NCBI RefSeq assembly: GCF_036370855.1
Contig: NC_088101.1
Location: 41,710,544-41,774,543, forward strand
Origin: Dromaius novaehollandiae
Lineage: Eukaryota; Chordata; Aves; Casuariiformes; Dromaiidae
Direction of reading: 5' to 3'
DNA: 64,000 nucleotides
Shown: in pieces, positions 12,268 to 25,700 of the stretch
How positions within the stretch are numbered: the stretch's first letter is position 1
Layout: the number at the start of each line of letters is the position of its first letter
Translations under genes and position numbers: made by a program
Notes under the pieces: model-generated
What the model saw: the letters and a program-made list of their open reading frames with translations, nothing else
What the model was told of the DNA's origin: nothing
Databases searched by the model: none

Positions 12268-14045
12268 AAGGAAGTGTTGTTCCATTCCATTTAGTGTCCT
12301 TAACATTTTAGTGTGTTCTCCTGGATGCTAGCCACCCATTTAGGAGCAAAAGTGGTATCATTTGTCAGCTTTGTTTTGCCTGAGGTTATAATAATACGCA
12401 GTTCATACAGAGCTGTTGGTATGTCTCTCAACCAGCTTTACTGTGGAGTAGAGTACGTTTTGATTTATACCTGCCCGAGGGAGCTTCTTCCTAAAAGCTG
12501 TCACTTGCAGTACAAGTCCCACCCGGGCTCATTGCAGACTGATCCTTGGCAGGAAACAATACCCAGCCCCTGGATGCTGACAAGAAGTTCAGTTTTCTTC
12601 TGACTCATCTCCCATCTTCCTCCCTCTCCCCACCCCTAGCACTGCAGAGGCTTGATAGTGAAACAAAAGGAATCATTTAGCAAGGGTTTTAAGGTCAGGA
12701 TTTTAGGTAAAGGATTGAAAACAAAGCTTACATGTGAAAAGCTTTAAGCTACAATTGTGTTTTTTAACTCAGATTGGTGGCTGCCTAGACTCTTTAACCT
12801 AGACGTTCTCCCCCCGCATCCGTGGCAGGGATTCAGTGCCCAGTGACACCTTCTCCCCCAAATGTTGCAGTCACTTTGAATTCCCCCATGTTGCCTCGGA
12901 GGTAAATTTTAGGATACAGATGTACCGCCATGAAGAAAATTCACAGCTAGAATTAGAAAGGTGGGGTACCTTACAGTGATTTTCACTTTCCTCCACTGAT
13001 ACCCAGTATACTGGGAGGTAAGTGAAGCACTTTGTTTGGTTGGGTCTTTAAGAGCTCCTCTGATTTTATCCTGCTTGAGGGATTGTGCATGGGTTGTTCA
13101 TTTTGACTTTCCAGGCTCTGTTGCTTCATTTGCTTTAAACGTTGCCTCAATTCTATGGAGCCTGTGATTTCTAAACCATCACGAAATTTAGTGAGTACAC
13201 TTGATCCTATTGACACAGATGACTGATCTGGTTAAATACTGTTTGGCTCAGATGTATCTATGAGATCAGGTCTTAATTTGCTCAAATATGTTACCAATGT
13301 GTCGTCTTGATCCTGTATCAGAGGCACAGCTTTTGTTTTTATTTTTATTTTTACAGATTTATCGTAAGTTATGATTAACAGTTCTGGTGTGTATGTGAGA
13401 TCAAATTATACTATTGGATTCTTAAGACAGAAAAATGGTATGCTGCATACAGCTAGTAATTACTGTGAGGCTCAAAAGATATATTTGAAAAAAGCCTAGT
13501 GGATAACTGCTTAAATTATTGCAGCTGCTGCAGAGTTTGCTTTTAATGTTAGGTTGGGTATATATTCAAACACAGTTCATCTAGCTACCAAGTCTGACTT
13601 AACTAGTGGCTCTCTTATTTATGATATTGAGCAATCGAGAAGGGAAAAATACCGTGAGTTTCTGTTCTTTGAGTTTGGATGGGTGTTGCATTTTATTTTC
13701 TCTTTTTAAAGGAAAAATGCTTTTGAGCATCTAAGGAACTACATACACTGAAATCTAATTTATTGTCCTGAGCTGGGTACTACCAACTTGAGTTTCTCTG
13801 CCACTCTACCCTATCCTTTCAACGTGGAACATGTTTAGAATGGGAAAGAGAAAAATCAGAATTTTGCTTGAAGAGAGAATTCTCCAGAAATGTCTGCCTA
13901 TATGGAGAGGAACATCAGCCACTTCTAGCGATATCCTCCTCGGACACCCAGGTGCTACAAGGACCACAGAATGAGGGAGGGAGGCTGTGCGTGCTCTGTT
14001 ACGATTGCGTTGCCAGTTTTAGTCACCTTTTTGTCTCAGGAGCAC
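12268..14045. other. Non-coding stretch with no supported gene
   Basis: A plus-strand frame of 96 codons at 12313-12603 starts at GTG and has no domain signature. A donor-like GTAAGTG at 13019 has a pyrimidine-rich acceptor only about 11 bases upstream, which is too close for a normal exon. Several small runs of C are present around 12810-12890. Confidence 0.55.
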
Positions 14046-14064
14046 AAAAAAAAAAAAAAAAAAA
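14046..14064. repeat. Poly(A)19 tract
   Basis: Nineteen consecutive A residues. No AATAAA lies in the 40 bases upstream and there is no obvious target-site duplication, so a retrocopy tail is not supported. Confidence 0.9.
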
Positions 14065-14078
14065 CGCTAGAAACTTAC

Positions 14079-14168
14079 CTTCTAGCTCCAAAAACTTTTT
14101 TGTTTTCACTTTGGTGATATGATCCTGTGTTCTCACCCTTCGGCTGTGCATGAGTAGCCTGATCTCTC
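14079..14168 (-). other. Candidate internal exon on the minus strand
   Basis: Reading the minus strand, a T-rich acceptor (TTTTGTTTTTTAAG) ends at 14169 and a near-perfect donor, AGAAG then GTAAGTTT, begins at 14078. The enclosed 90 bases are open in one frame with two bases before and one base after 29 codons. The peptide begins EIRLLMHSRRVRTQDHITKV and is strongly basic. I do not recognise it. Both splice sites are good, but an open run of 29 codons is not rare, so this remains a hypothesis. It could equally belong to a non-coding RNA. Confidence 0.2.
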
Positions 14169-15193
14169 CTTAAAAAACAAAATTTTGTATGGTTTCCTCA
14201 GTTGGGGAAAACTCTAGTTCTCGTTGTTTGGGGATGATATGGGATGGGTTGTTCTCAGTAATCCAGTTGATGCAGTGTTTCCAGTACTGAACCCTCTTTA
14301 ACTCTGCTTGAAAATGTCTGAGAAAGAGTGTGACTTGAAGCGGGAACATGTTTGAACCCAGCAGTGACCACTTGCGCTTATTTGGAAAGGAAAAATAATA
14401 GAGACCAGAGGGAGATTTGCTCTGTCCTTCTCCCACTCTTTGGGGTGTTAGTCACGAATGCGAAACTGGTAAAAAAGTAGCAGCTGTAACTTGAGAGAAG
14501 TTAAAACTGCACTATTCCTTCTTCCATTAGCTCAGAGGACAATATTCAGGTCATATAACCTACCACTAGAGCATGGAGCCTTGTATTTTTTAGGAAGATA
14601 CTATCATGTGATTGTCCTGACACCCTTTCTCAAAGTATATATTAACTAAAAGTTGACTAAGGAACCCATGCAACACAGTTCTATTCAGATAGCATATAAA
14701 ATAGCTACATTTAGTAATAATTAATACTGTGCAAATATCCACAACATCTGAGATATGAAAATCTCTCTCCTTCAGTTTACATATTACTTCATATGGTCTT
14801 AGTTCACTCCAGCTCTCTCGAAGGCTTTCAATTCTATCTCCAGCAAACGTCCACAATCAACATGCACTGTAATGTCATCAGCTCTGCACTCCCAACATGA
14901 AAACTTAATGGTGACATGAGATTATTGTAACAATAATGAGAGAGCAGCGTGCTTCAGAGTTGCGTAATTAATGCCTTTTATGATTTATTTTGCCCTAATC
15001 CCACTGAGTGCTGTTCAATATTTGTAGAGAGTGACTGAAAGGCAACCAGTTCAGTTACATGTAACTCCCATTTTGGAACTGATATGTTCTCCGGAGCTGT
15101 TAAGTAAAGCATTATTAAGGGTAGATACAATATCCTCTGACATAAGAGTTAATTGCCTAGTTAATTCTAGAAATTACTAGTGGTACTTGGGTA

Positions 15194-15196
<3 letters not shown>
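14169..15196. other. Non-coding stretch with no supported gene
   Basis: Two overlapping-free minus-strand frames of 88 codons each lie at 14170-14436 and 14590-14856. Neither has a recognisable domain, and the splice-like words around them are weak. Otherwise unremarkable. Confidence 0.5.

Positions 15197-15225
<29 letters not shown>
15197..15225. repeat. Poly(T)29 tract followed by a GA repeat
   Basis: Twenty-nine T residues are followed directly by a short (GA)n stretch. If it were the tail of an antisense retrocopy, a TTTATT complement would be expected soon after; none is seen. Best called a simple repeat. Confidence 0.93.
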
Positions 15226-18200
15226 GGAGAGAGAGAGGATTTCAGATTCTTAATTATTTTGTAACATCACCTTATTTCTATAATTTTATTGAAATCGCTA
15301 CTCTATTTAATTATCCTTGTAAGCTTAGAGTCTCAGATGAACTGTTTCACTGACTGGCTTTTCTCAGCAACCTGTAAAGATCCTACTAGTTCTCTAGGTT
15401 TTGACAGGCTCTGCAGCAATCGTGGGTCAACCATAATTCCTTAGAAACAAGACCAGGAACATTTCTTTAAATCTTATTTTATCAGCCTGCAAAGAAACAT
15501 CATGTCGGTATACCATGTGTTTCAATTCTAGCAAGACTCGATTTCTGGGGCTCTGGTAGCAAATTGTCACCATATTCCTGTGTCTCGGATGGAGAAAGCC
15601 TAAATCTGATTCCACAAGCAGATATTTTTTCCACATTGTTATAGCAGACCACTGACTTTGAGCTTAGATGCAAACCAATAATCCAGTATGTGTGTGAGTG
15701 AGGGTAGAGGAGGAGAGCACCCTCAAAACCTTATATAGAAAGGTAGCTGGAACTGATGATGTCAGACTAGTGTAACCAAATACAGTTGTTCACAATTACA
15801 GGGATAGATGAAGAGTTCTTGACTGAATCTGTTTCTTTGTTGAAGTCACCATAGGTTTATCAGGGAAGAATTTGGGCCTGTAGGTTTCCTGTTTGCACTG
15901 TCACTTGGAGAAGCTCTTTGAGACTTGGGCTGCAACCACACACACTTCTGATTTTTCTTTCTTTCTTTTTTTTCTTGATGTGATTGATTGCACCTGAGAC
16001 AAAATGTGTTCTTTAACCTCATTAATTGTCTTATTAAAAGAATAAGAGGCTAGCTATTGCTCTCTTCCATCTATTTTGTGTCTGTGTCTAATATCCTCTT
16101 TCTTGTTGAGGAGTAGGTCATACAGCTGCTGAACTAGAATTCTGCAAAGTCTTTGCAGAAAAACTCCCAAATCAATGTTTTGGGGGAATGAGGAATCAGG
16201 AGTCGAGTGACTTAAAATATTTGGGGGTGAGGGGGTAGATGCAGGGAGGGAACAGACTTATTACTGTTTCTAGAAAACTATTAATTTTTCCAACAGCATG
16301 ATGTATGCTTTGATTTCCTTTATGTGGCTTCTAGTAAAATGGAAAAGAAGCCCTCACAATTGTCTGATATAATACAATCTTTGGGACTTCCCAGTGAGGC
16401 CAAGAAATTATTTTTATTTCCTTGGAAGGAGCTAAATAGATATTCCTGTGGAAGAAATGAGTGTATTGGAATAAAAACTGGTTTGGTTTAGATGGATCTA
16501 AAGCATAAATACCCTAGTCAGTATGGGCTTGATTGTTTCTATAAGCACATGTGACTTCTAGGGCTGGTTAAAGAAACCTATGACAAACAGCTTCAAATGC
16601 AGGCGTCGGCAGTTCCTAGTGATTTACTGCTGCTAAGAGTAAAATACAACTTTCTAAAATACTCTTGGTTCCATTTAGTAAAACCCTTGGAACACCAAGT
16701 GGGACTACACCTATTGCAAGCATATGGCAGATGAGACGGGTCGCCTTTCCTTGGAAACCACGGTACCAGCTGGCAGCTATAAAGAATGGCATTGGCACTT
16801 GTGTAGAGACAGGTAAAAACATTTACTGCTGTTTGTACTCATACACAAATACTGTGCTGTGCATAAAAATTAAAGAAGCAAAAACTCTCCATAGGTCAGG
16901 TCCCTTTCTTTGTTAGTACAGCTGTGTCCTTTTACAGGCCAGTCTGTACTGCTTTGGTTGGTTGTATTCTTAAAAGGCAAACACCACTCCCTTTGGAGGC
17001 AGTTTCATAATCAATAGATTCATTAGGGGCAATGTTTTCTCCTTACTTTGTTCGTTTTATTAACCCTAGATGACTCTTGCAATCTCTCAGGAATCTAATA
17101 CCTAATCCTGTCCGGATCACTCCCCTCCCCTGCCCCCACCTCCGCCAAGTGCTTTGGAGATACTTTACAATGCCTCCTAGCAAAAACTTTCAGGAATTAA
17201 CTTCTCTTTGCACTGTTGAGCAAAGACTGTGCTTAGTTATTCATCTGATATACTTGCCCAAACTATTTTTGATGTCTTTGCTTCCTACTCTCTTTTATTA
17301 CCTGGCCCATTAAGAATAAAAATAGGAATAATGTTAAGTAGTTTAAGAAATCAGAATCGGATATAGAACTAGGTTTAGAGAAAGCAATAAACATACAAGT
17401 GTAAAGAATATTAAACATTCAATCACCATTCCAACCAGTAGTTAAAAGCACTTTGACAGAAGAGGAATATACATGTTAAGCTGATGCAATAATGGCATGC
17501 TAATTAATCTTTCTTTTTTATATATATATTCTTTATTTGCGTAAGTCAATGCAGTGAGTCCTTTTACAAGGACAAGTTTAACAGGGTGTGATTCCATATC
17601 AGTATGAAGTTAGATATTTTAATTTTTCCTCAACAGTGCAGTAAACAGAGCAGGACATGTAAGAATCAGCTCAAACTGATATGAATGAGCTGACTCCAAT
17701 TAGGAAAGGTCCTTCAAAGGAAAATCCTGGTGTAGTTTGACATAAAAATGCTGTAAGGAAGCATGTTAAGCAATTTACTTTCCAATTAGGAAATATTTAT
17801 TAGTTACATGGGCCAAGATATTTGCAGAAACATGTTGAAACTCTCACTCTTTTTCTAACTTGCCTTAAAATTATATCTCAGTATAATCTTATTTACAGCT
17901 TCTCTCCTTTGGGCTTAACTGAACTGAAAATATACTGCTAAAGTTGTTCTGTCCTTTCTGATGGTGGGATGGTGTTCCTTCTGGTAGAGCATAGCTAAAA
18001 AAAAGAAACTGAAATGTTTGAATATTCACTAAGATGGAAAAAAAATACTTTTTTTTTCTTTTATAATTAGAATGAGAATACTGAAATGTCTGAAAGATGA
18101 GAGAGTAAGAAAATTAAAAAGCAGACTTCTTCCTTTCTACTTGCTTGTGATCAGGCCAGAAAATGGCATAATCTGAAACAGCGTATAACTTTGCAGATTT

Positions 18201-21200
18201 ATCATTAAGTTGTTTCAGAGGAGAGCAAGCAGTTGTCTTATTCAGCACTGCCAAACCGGGACAAAATTTGTAAACACTGCCTCTCTTGAAAGCAGTTTTT
18301 ACAGAGTTTTTAATGCAACAAATGTAGTCATCTGTGACACGTTTAACTCTTTATATTGTCACGAAAAGCAAAATTTAATACTGTGGGAAAATTCAACTCC
18401 ACATGCTCTCGGCTTATCCTAAAATACTCCTATCCCTGGGCCTGAATGGATGAGCAGCACAGGATTCTGCCTGCACTGTGCAGTGCCCTCAGGTTATGAT
18501 TATTTAGTAAGAACCACACCTCTTTCATGCTTTACTGCTTTCTTATTGAAAAGATAAAATTCTGTGAGTATAAATATAGCAGCATGATAAGAAGGAAGGA
18601 ACTGTGGCAACCCGAGTTCCTACTGTATGATAAACTCCCACTATTTCCAGCTAATTTCAAAGTGAACAGGTAAAGTTTCCCTCCTACTTAGAAATATGGA
18701 TAAACCTCATCTTGCTCAACTGTTTGCTCATTGTTTCATTGGGTAGGAAAGTGAAAATAAGTTCGTAACATGGGATTTTATATGTAGGCCATTATTCCAA
18801 AAAGTCACTGATAAATTGTCCTTCAAAGACCAGCTTGCCTCCAGGTGACAGAGACCAAACAAAAGTCACTTCTCTGAGGTTTATACCACATCTAGACTGC
18901 ATTTATTAAGGTCCAAAGGGAGTAAGGCACTCAACTGCAAGCAACTTCCATGACATCCACCTTCACTAGACTGCTTTGGAAACCTAAATTTCAACTTGTT
19001 CTTTACACTCTGACGTTATAATTGGGTGTTTCATCTTTGAAAATGAGATGATAAATATTCTAGTTTTAATGTTATAGCACTTCTGATTCTCCTGCTTATC
19101 AGTAGCTTGTTCTACTCCAGATGAGAAAGGAAGGGAAAACCCAGCTTTGAACACCTACATTTGCAGTCTTATCACGTTAAATAAATCCTGTTGTGAAGGT
19201 TATTTATTAATTGTCATCATTATTGATGACACTAGAAGTGCAAACTAGTGCTCTGTCAAAGCTGATTTAGAAGAGTCATGATCAGAGGAGTTCATTAGTT
19301 TTTTGGGTTTCAACTATTTGCCTTATTTTATGCTGACCGTATGTTTCTGTAATCATACAAAAAAAAATTCTTCCTCGACTTTTAAGAAAAATGCACTGTG
19401 AGTGTTAAGTATTTGTAGTGTCCTGACATCCTATGCAGTCTGAATCAATGGTAAACTGTCAGGATATTCCAAATATGTATTTTAAAGAACAAAATGGACA
19501 TACATATGGAACTTCTGAAAACCTATCTCAGTATTCATGTAACTGGATCTGTTTGCTGTTCCTACCTACTCACCATTACATATACTTTCCCCACCACACA
19601 CGGGGTGCACATCATATGTGTGCATTTTGTTTTTCCTAAGGAAAATACCTGAAAAGAATTCTGCAGTTGCAAACTAAGAAAGTGCCATCTACCTTTACCT
19701 CCTCTGTATATGTATTGCATTCTAGTTTGTTACACTCATCTCTGCTGTCACTGTGAACAATATATTGATTTTTCCCTTTAGACCAATTATTATACCACTC
19801 TTACATTCATACCCTCCCCTTTCCACTGCAAGCATCCACAAGGAATTGCTGTCTCCGGGCTTTGTATCTGCGTAGGGCAGAGGGAAGTACAAATCCGTGA
19901 GAGGGCAGAACAGCAGCAGCTACTATAAAAGTTAAAAGTAAGTAAATTAAAAAAAATCCTTCCAGTCCTAGCTGCAAGAGGCAAGCCAATAAAAAGTTGA
20001 GCCCTGGCTCTGGACACAGTAGACATGCACCTGATATATGAACTTCCACCAGCAGTGCAATTTGGTTTTCCCTATGTGGTCAGGAAATACAAGCAGCTGC
20101 GTTATGATTAGTTTGAGCACATACATGCTGAGGTAGCACCTACTTTTGGTTCTTTCTTTCAGGTGCATCCAGGCAGGAAAAGTCAGTATTTGGACCTTTG
20201 TGTAGCCAAATCGTAGATCTGCCATGACTTACTGTCTGCTTTTAAGATAAACACTGAATACCAGAGCAGTTTATTTTCTTTGAAAAGCACTTGTATAAGG
20301 TTAATACTCCCTAGTGAATCTTTGGTAAATTTGTACAATATCTATTTTTGCTTTTCATTTTTCCCTATTCACAATGTTTTTTACTTATTTACTTACATTC
20401 AAGAAATTACCTAGGCTAGTGTTTATGCAGCCTCCAGCCCTGCCCTGAGGGATATGAATGTCAAGCTATTGAACTTTATAGATTCGACTGAATCAAAGGA
20501 GCTCTCACTGTGCCAAACTTGGTAAGATACAATTTTATATGTGACATATTAAAAAAATTATAGTTCTGTCATTCTTTCTTCTTCCCATTATTCATTTTAT
20601 CTGGCTCTTTTATCAAGGATTAGTAAAGTATGGATCTGGAAAGTATTGAATACTGTCTACTGTTTAGCTTTGAAAGGATTTCTTCTCAAGAGAATACCTT
20701 AGAATTTCTCCACAGCCTATAAAACCTACATAAAATCATAAATTTTCTTTGGCAATCTTTTATTTTAACTGAAGGAAAGTAAAATAAAGATACATTTAAA
20801 AAAAAAGTGGTCTGATGGGGCTTAATGGAGAAAGCAGACTATAAAGCTTCCTTTGGATCAGCTAGAATAGACTTCTTGATTACTGCTAAGCAGTTGTCTA
20901 CTTGCATTCCTTTTTGAGAAATCTTGCATTCTTCCAGATTGGATATTGCATATTCATAGCACTATTTTAAAAAGTGGACCTGATTTAGAAATTCTTGCCT
21001 TGGGGAAAAAAATGTCATAATTGGTTCCTTGCTCTTTCAGTTACTTACTAGCTTCTTTCTTTTTTAACTCTCAGGTGGCTAAACTGCTAGGAGTATACAT
21101 GTTACACATTCTGATTCTGGTTTTGTGAGTTAAATCATACACAATTAATATTTTGGTAAATAGTAGGTTTTGCCAGTCCTGCATGCATCACACCAGTCTA

Positions 21201-22604
21201 ATTCATGAAGTAATTGCACAAATGAAAGTCAGAGGACTGAGCCCCATGGTCCCAGATCCTTTTTTTCTGAGAACATTTCGTGCGAAAAAGCTACATGCTA
21301 CTATCCCGACTTGTGGCCTAGAATTTAAGCCACATTTTTTGTGTAGGCTTATGCTACATTTTTGCACTTAGGCATGTTAGCCCTTATGCTGAATTTTTAC
21401 TTGTACTCCTTCCAGTCTTACAGTTTTCATCTTCCAGGCATGCCTGTGGCCAGGTCCTGCAGGTGACCGATTGTATGATCTGTTAGAAAATGATGATAAT
21501 TTTATATTTTTGTGATTAAAAATAGATATTAGAAAATTAGCTGGTTTGGTTATTCTTCGCTATAAGCATAGCTGAACTGTATAAACTTGAGGGTAGTCAC
21601 TTCAGACCTATGTGTGAAAGTAGCCACCTTCTACCATTGATTTCCATGGGAATATTTCTCAGTTAAAAAATATAGGACTACAGGTTTTCTCTCTCCGGAA
21701 AGGGTAACGAGTGTCGGAACATAAGTATCAAGTGCCATTTTAGTTGTAGAGCCTAACTATCAACTAGTAATAGATTGGTGCAAAGATCATAGAGGATGCA
21801 AACCAGAAATAACAACCAGTGGATTTCAATTTTAACTAGAAAGGAGTATGTCAAGTGTGAGGACAAGTCGTTTTGCTTACTGTGCATGTTCAGTACTCTG
21901 GCCTCTTCATGGAGACCCTTAGTAAGGCTATCAGTGTCTCTGAATTAGATACCTATTCAGAAGTCAGTTGAGAATGTCAAATTCATTGAGTGTATGAAAG
22001 AATGTTCATATTATTAAAGTACGTATTCATCAGTTACATTTCAGAGTAATAATACTGTTTTTTTATTCTGAGTGTTGATTTCAGGATTACCCTCTGCAAT
22101 GAGGCTATAAACACAAGAGAAGACAACATTCACAGTAAGCAACTTCATCTAAACAGCTGAGTATTAAAAATATTGCATGGTCACCTCTCGGGGGGTGACC
22201 TCATACTATTCATTGGATGAGAGAGAACACTTTAGAACAGTGTCTAACAAAATTACTTTTCTTACTCAAACAGCTCTTCAAGCTCAGTATGTAACTACAA
22301 GTTTCGGCAAAAATGCATGCGTCCACTGGAAAAAAAATGCTTGCATTTATTTGTTTTAAAATGAAGGTAGATACATAAACAGCCAATTTTTGTGTGTTCT
22401 CTTATTATTTTACCGCTACAGAAAGTAGCTCTTGCATAGTCAGAAAAAAACAGAAAAACTTCTGTTTTCAGTATGTCTTAAATGGAAGAGAATCACTAGA
22501 AAGAAACTGAATTCCTAGTGGAAGATGTTGTAGTTGTGCTGACCTGTGGCTCGCAAAGAGCCCCAGTAGACAGACGTTCTCTGCTTTTTAAACTGGCTCA
22601 AAAC
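15226..22604. other. Long AT-rich stretch without a supported gene
   Basis: No named gene or young repeat is found. Local items are a T/C-rich tract near 15957-15975, a G-rich motif at 16223-16250, and a coding-like patch at 16665-16805 followed by a GTAAAA donor-like word. A short (AT)n stretch is near 17519-17530, and an A8/T9 inverted pair lies at about 18040-18060. A GTCATCA / TGATGAC hairpin is at 19213-19230. None of these is tied to a recognisable transcript. Confidence 0.55.
16223..16250 (+). repeat. Potential G-quadruplex motif
   Basis: Four G-runs (5, 5, 3 and 3 G) are separated by loops of 3, 8 and 1 bases. The 8-base loop is slightly longer than the classical 1-7 rule, so stability is uncertain. 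No promoter or splice signal adjoins it. Confidence 0.45.
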
Positions 22605-22796
22605 TAGGGTGATTTGGGGGAAGCAAGGAGAGATACTGCACCAGAATTGCTCATCTTCATCACCATAAGAAAAGTGAAAGCAGACACCCTTTTGCCTGGA
22701 GAAGATCTGACCAACTGGGTGGTTAAGCTTCTAGGAAACCTGCAAAAGGCTTACACACAAGTTATTCCAAGCAACTCAGCTGAAAAGCTCCCCTGA
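22605..22796 (+). other. Coding-like open frame, unrecognised
   Basis: An open frame follows a stop at 22605-22607 and ends at a TGA at 22794-22796, without an upstream ATG. The composition is exon-like, with the segments LPGEDLTNWVVKLLGNLQKA and YTQVIPSNSAEKLP. A weak acceptor-like CTAG lies at the left edge and no donor precedes the stop, so it could only be a terminal coding exon or a fragment of a decayed element. No homologue is recognised and chance is a real alternative. Confidence 0.13.
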
Positions 22797-25700
22797 CTTC
22801 TTGGAGGGGAGGAATAAAAATCTACAATGAAAACGCTTTAAGCTTGAAATCTCAAATTCCAGTTTTGTAGAGACATGCAAGTAGTTCCAATTTTATGTTG
22901 ATATATAAGTGTTCTGATTTTTCTGCAGTATGTTCTCTTTTATATTAATGATTTTATACAAAGTGACAATTTGAGACAATTTGACTTCACAGTTCAATCT
23001 TACAATAGCAGAATTGTGTCAACGTGATTTGACAAATAGTCATGCAAGTATATGATGTAGCCATTGCTCCGTGTTTACCTTAGTTTAATAGCTCTATGCT
23101 GGTAAAAGTGAGACAGCTCTGCTAGTAGTATAAAGAAGTACTGCACTGTTGTGCCATTTTGCCATTAAATGAGGATCATATCCCATAGGAACAATACATA
23201 AAAACTAACTTGATAGTGCTATACCTTCATCCTGAAAGTAGTGGAGCATATTTTTTATAGGCAGTCTAAAGAATTGCTCTGTTAGGTTTTATGGGGATGC
23301 AGGATTTTTCTGTTTAAGTAGCCTGCAGGACCAAGGTCATGACATTGAATATAAATCTTTGTGTATATGTCTTTCAGACATCAGGCACTCAGTATTAAGA
23401 AATGATAAAATTAAGATGTGTGTATGAGGGAGGAGGGGGGTTAAATTAAGGTTTTACAACTACATTCTTATATAAAAGGATATTGTCTACAGTTACATAA
23501 GGACATAGTACCAGAGGGAGTCTTCAGGCCATGCATATGGTGAAAGAGGTATCATTTCCCTTTGCATATTCCCAGAGCTCTCCTGTTTACAAGTCTCTGT
23601 ACATAGCAGTATCCATTAAGCCAGTTGGCATTTCACCTATACCAAAGCTAAATGAGTGAAAAGTTTTTTGGTTTTGGGGGGGGGGGGGGTTGTTTGTTTG
23701 TTTTTTAAATTGGTAAATCTATTCTCTGCAGTGATCTACAGATACGGAAACCTGTAATTTGGGGAGGCTCTAGCCACCTTTGGTAAGTCTTGGTACGAGG
23801 AATAGCTCATACCAGCTGTACAACAGGCAGAGGAAGACCTAGCTTCTGAATCCCTTCAGAGCCCTTATACAGTTAACTAAACTGTTGTTCAAAGCATCCT
23901 TTAATTGTGGGATACTAGCAATAGTTAATCAGCACCTCTGTAGTTAGATGGCATCTTGGAAGGGCAGTGATTTTTCTTAAGGTCTATGCCTATATGGCAG
24001 AATCAGATCTCATGTGATAGAAGTAGGTGCCTAGCATCTTCTGAGGAGATAAGGTTTGACTTCTATTTAAGGAATAATATTTGTGGCAGGGAAAACTATA
24101 TGTGTGGTCCGATAAAGATTAAGTGGTAATATTTATTGAAGGTTCCTGATAGACATGTTAAGCTGTATTCAAGGTGTACATGAATTCTTTTGGAAAATGT
24201 TAGTGTGTCTTGCCACTGGAATATGAAACATCTATTTGGTTCTTTCCCTATTTTGAAGTTTTGAATTATGCATGTTACTGCACTCTGGATTTCTACTGAT
24301 GTCTCCTGATAAGGAAATAATTGCCAAAAGGTAAACTCTGAGAGTGGATGAATGTTGAAAGGCTGAACATATGTAAACGTGAATTCCCCAGGAAGTGGTT
24401 GGCATAGGAAAATTCAAACCTAGTCCTTACTCCCAATTAAGACCTATTTCTGTTGAAGCCAATGGGTACCATTCCAGTGTTCTTGATTGCTAGAGCTGAC
24501 ACACATCGCCAGCATGAGTGGAAATAAAGGCTTCAGCAGTGTTTGGCTAAGATCTCACTGTATGTCAGGATATGAGAAATCAATCAGTATTTGTGACGTG
24601 GCATTTGGTATGTTGGGTTTTGGAGTGCTGTCATTAGGTAGCCTGTTTTTCACCAGCAAGACAGTCCTGAGAAACCCTTACTTCTTTGGGTTCCTGGCAC
24701 AAGAGCTTTGAGGGAATCTAACAGGAGCAGGTTTTCTGTTTCTGTCTGGTTCTTAAACTCAGTTTCTTTTTGACTGCACTCAATACAATAGTGCTGCTTG
24801 CTTCTGCTGCTCTGCTATCTAGCTTTCCTAACACTTTGTTAATGACTGACATTTTAGAGCTAGTCTCAGCACCTTATCTATTCCTAGTGCTCTACTAGCA
24901 TACATTTTTCATTAAAAAATGGTGCTGGTCTGCTGACAACATATGCTAAGTCTGTCAGCACCATAGCAGTACTTTAAACTCTGTAGTTTTAACAGTTCAG
25001 TCTTTCCCTGTTTTTATTTTATGCTTCTTATCTCCATATACATCTCATTACTCCCCTCCTGGAGAAGCAAAATGAATCAGTCCCTGGAGAAGATGTACTG
25101 AAATTACTTTTTAGACACAGAAACATTAAAAAGTGAAAGGACATCGTAAACTCTGTGCAGTAGAGGATGGCTGAAAATGCGTTTTACAGCCAGCAAACTA
25201 GGTAGTGAAGTAGGAGGAAATCCCCAGAAAGAATGTACTGGGAAGGAGGACTGGAAACAGTTGAGAAAGGAGCTGAAAGGAGAAGGTGGGTCCAGTCCCC
25301 TGGATTAAAACAAAAAGTGGAAGAACAAGAACATGGACTCCAGGTAATAAGGGGAGTTTGTTGTCTGTCTGCCATGTAATTCTGGGCTTATTTGTTTCCT
25401 TCACATGATGAATCTGCTCCATTCAACTTGATAAATGGTTGGGATTTTTTCATTTAATTTCCCAGAAAATACAATTGTATTGGGAACAGTTCTAAAGTCA
25501 TTAAAATGGTTTTCAAATGGGAAAACTGGATAGATTTTGTTTCAAAAAGGAACATAGGAAAGAAGAGACCCTTTTTAATTCTCTCTGCTACAAGCACTTC
25601 TTAAAACTCTAAATAGAGCTAGATAGACCCTGGAACTGAGGAAAAGGAAAGGCAGCAAGTTTGAAAGGTAGAAGATCCCTATTCTCCATCTGTCAGGTGC

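Noticed and set aside
14046..14064. A19 tract as a processed-pseudogene tail
   Set aside because: No AATAAA upstream, no retrocopy body and no target-site duplication.
15197..15225. T29 tract as the reversed tail of a retroposon
   Set aside because: No complement of a poly(A) signal and no element body to the right.
22431..22460. Sequence resembling the start of mature miR-153 (TTGCATAGTCA)
   Set aside because: The match breaks after about 11 bases and no hairpin partner lies within 80 bases.
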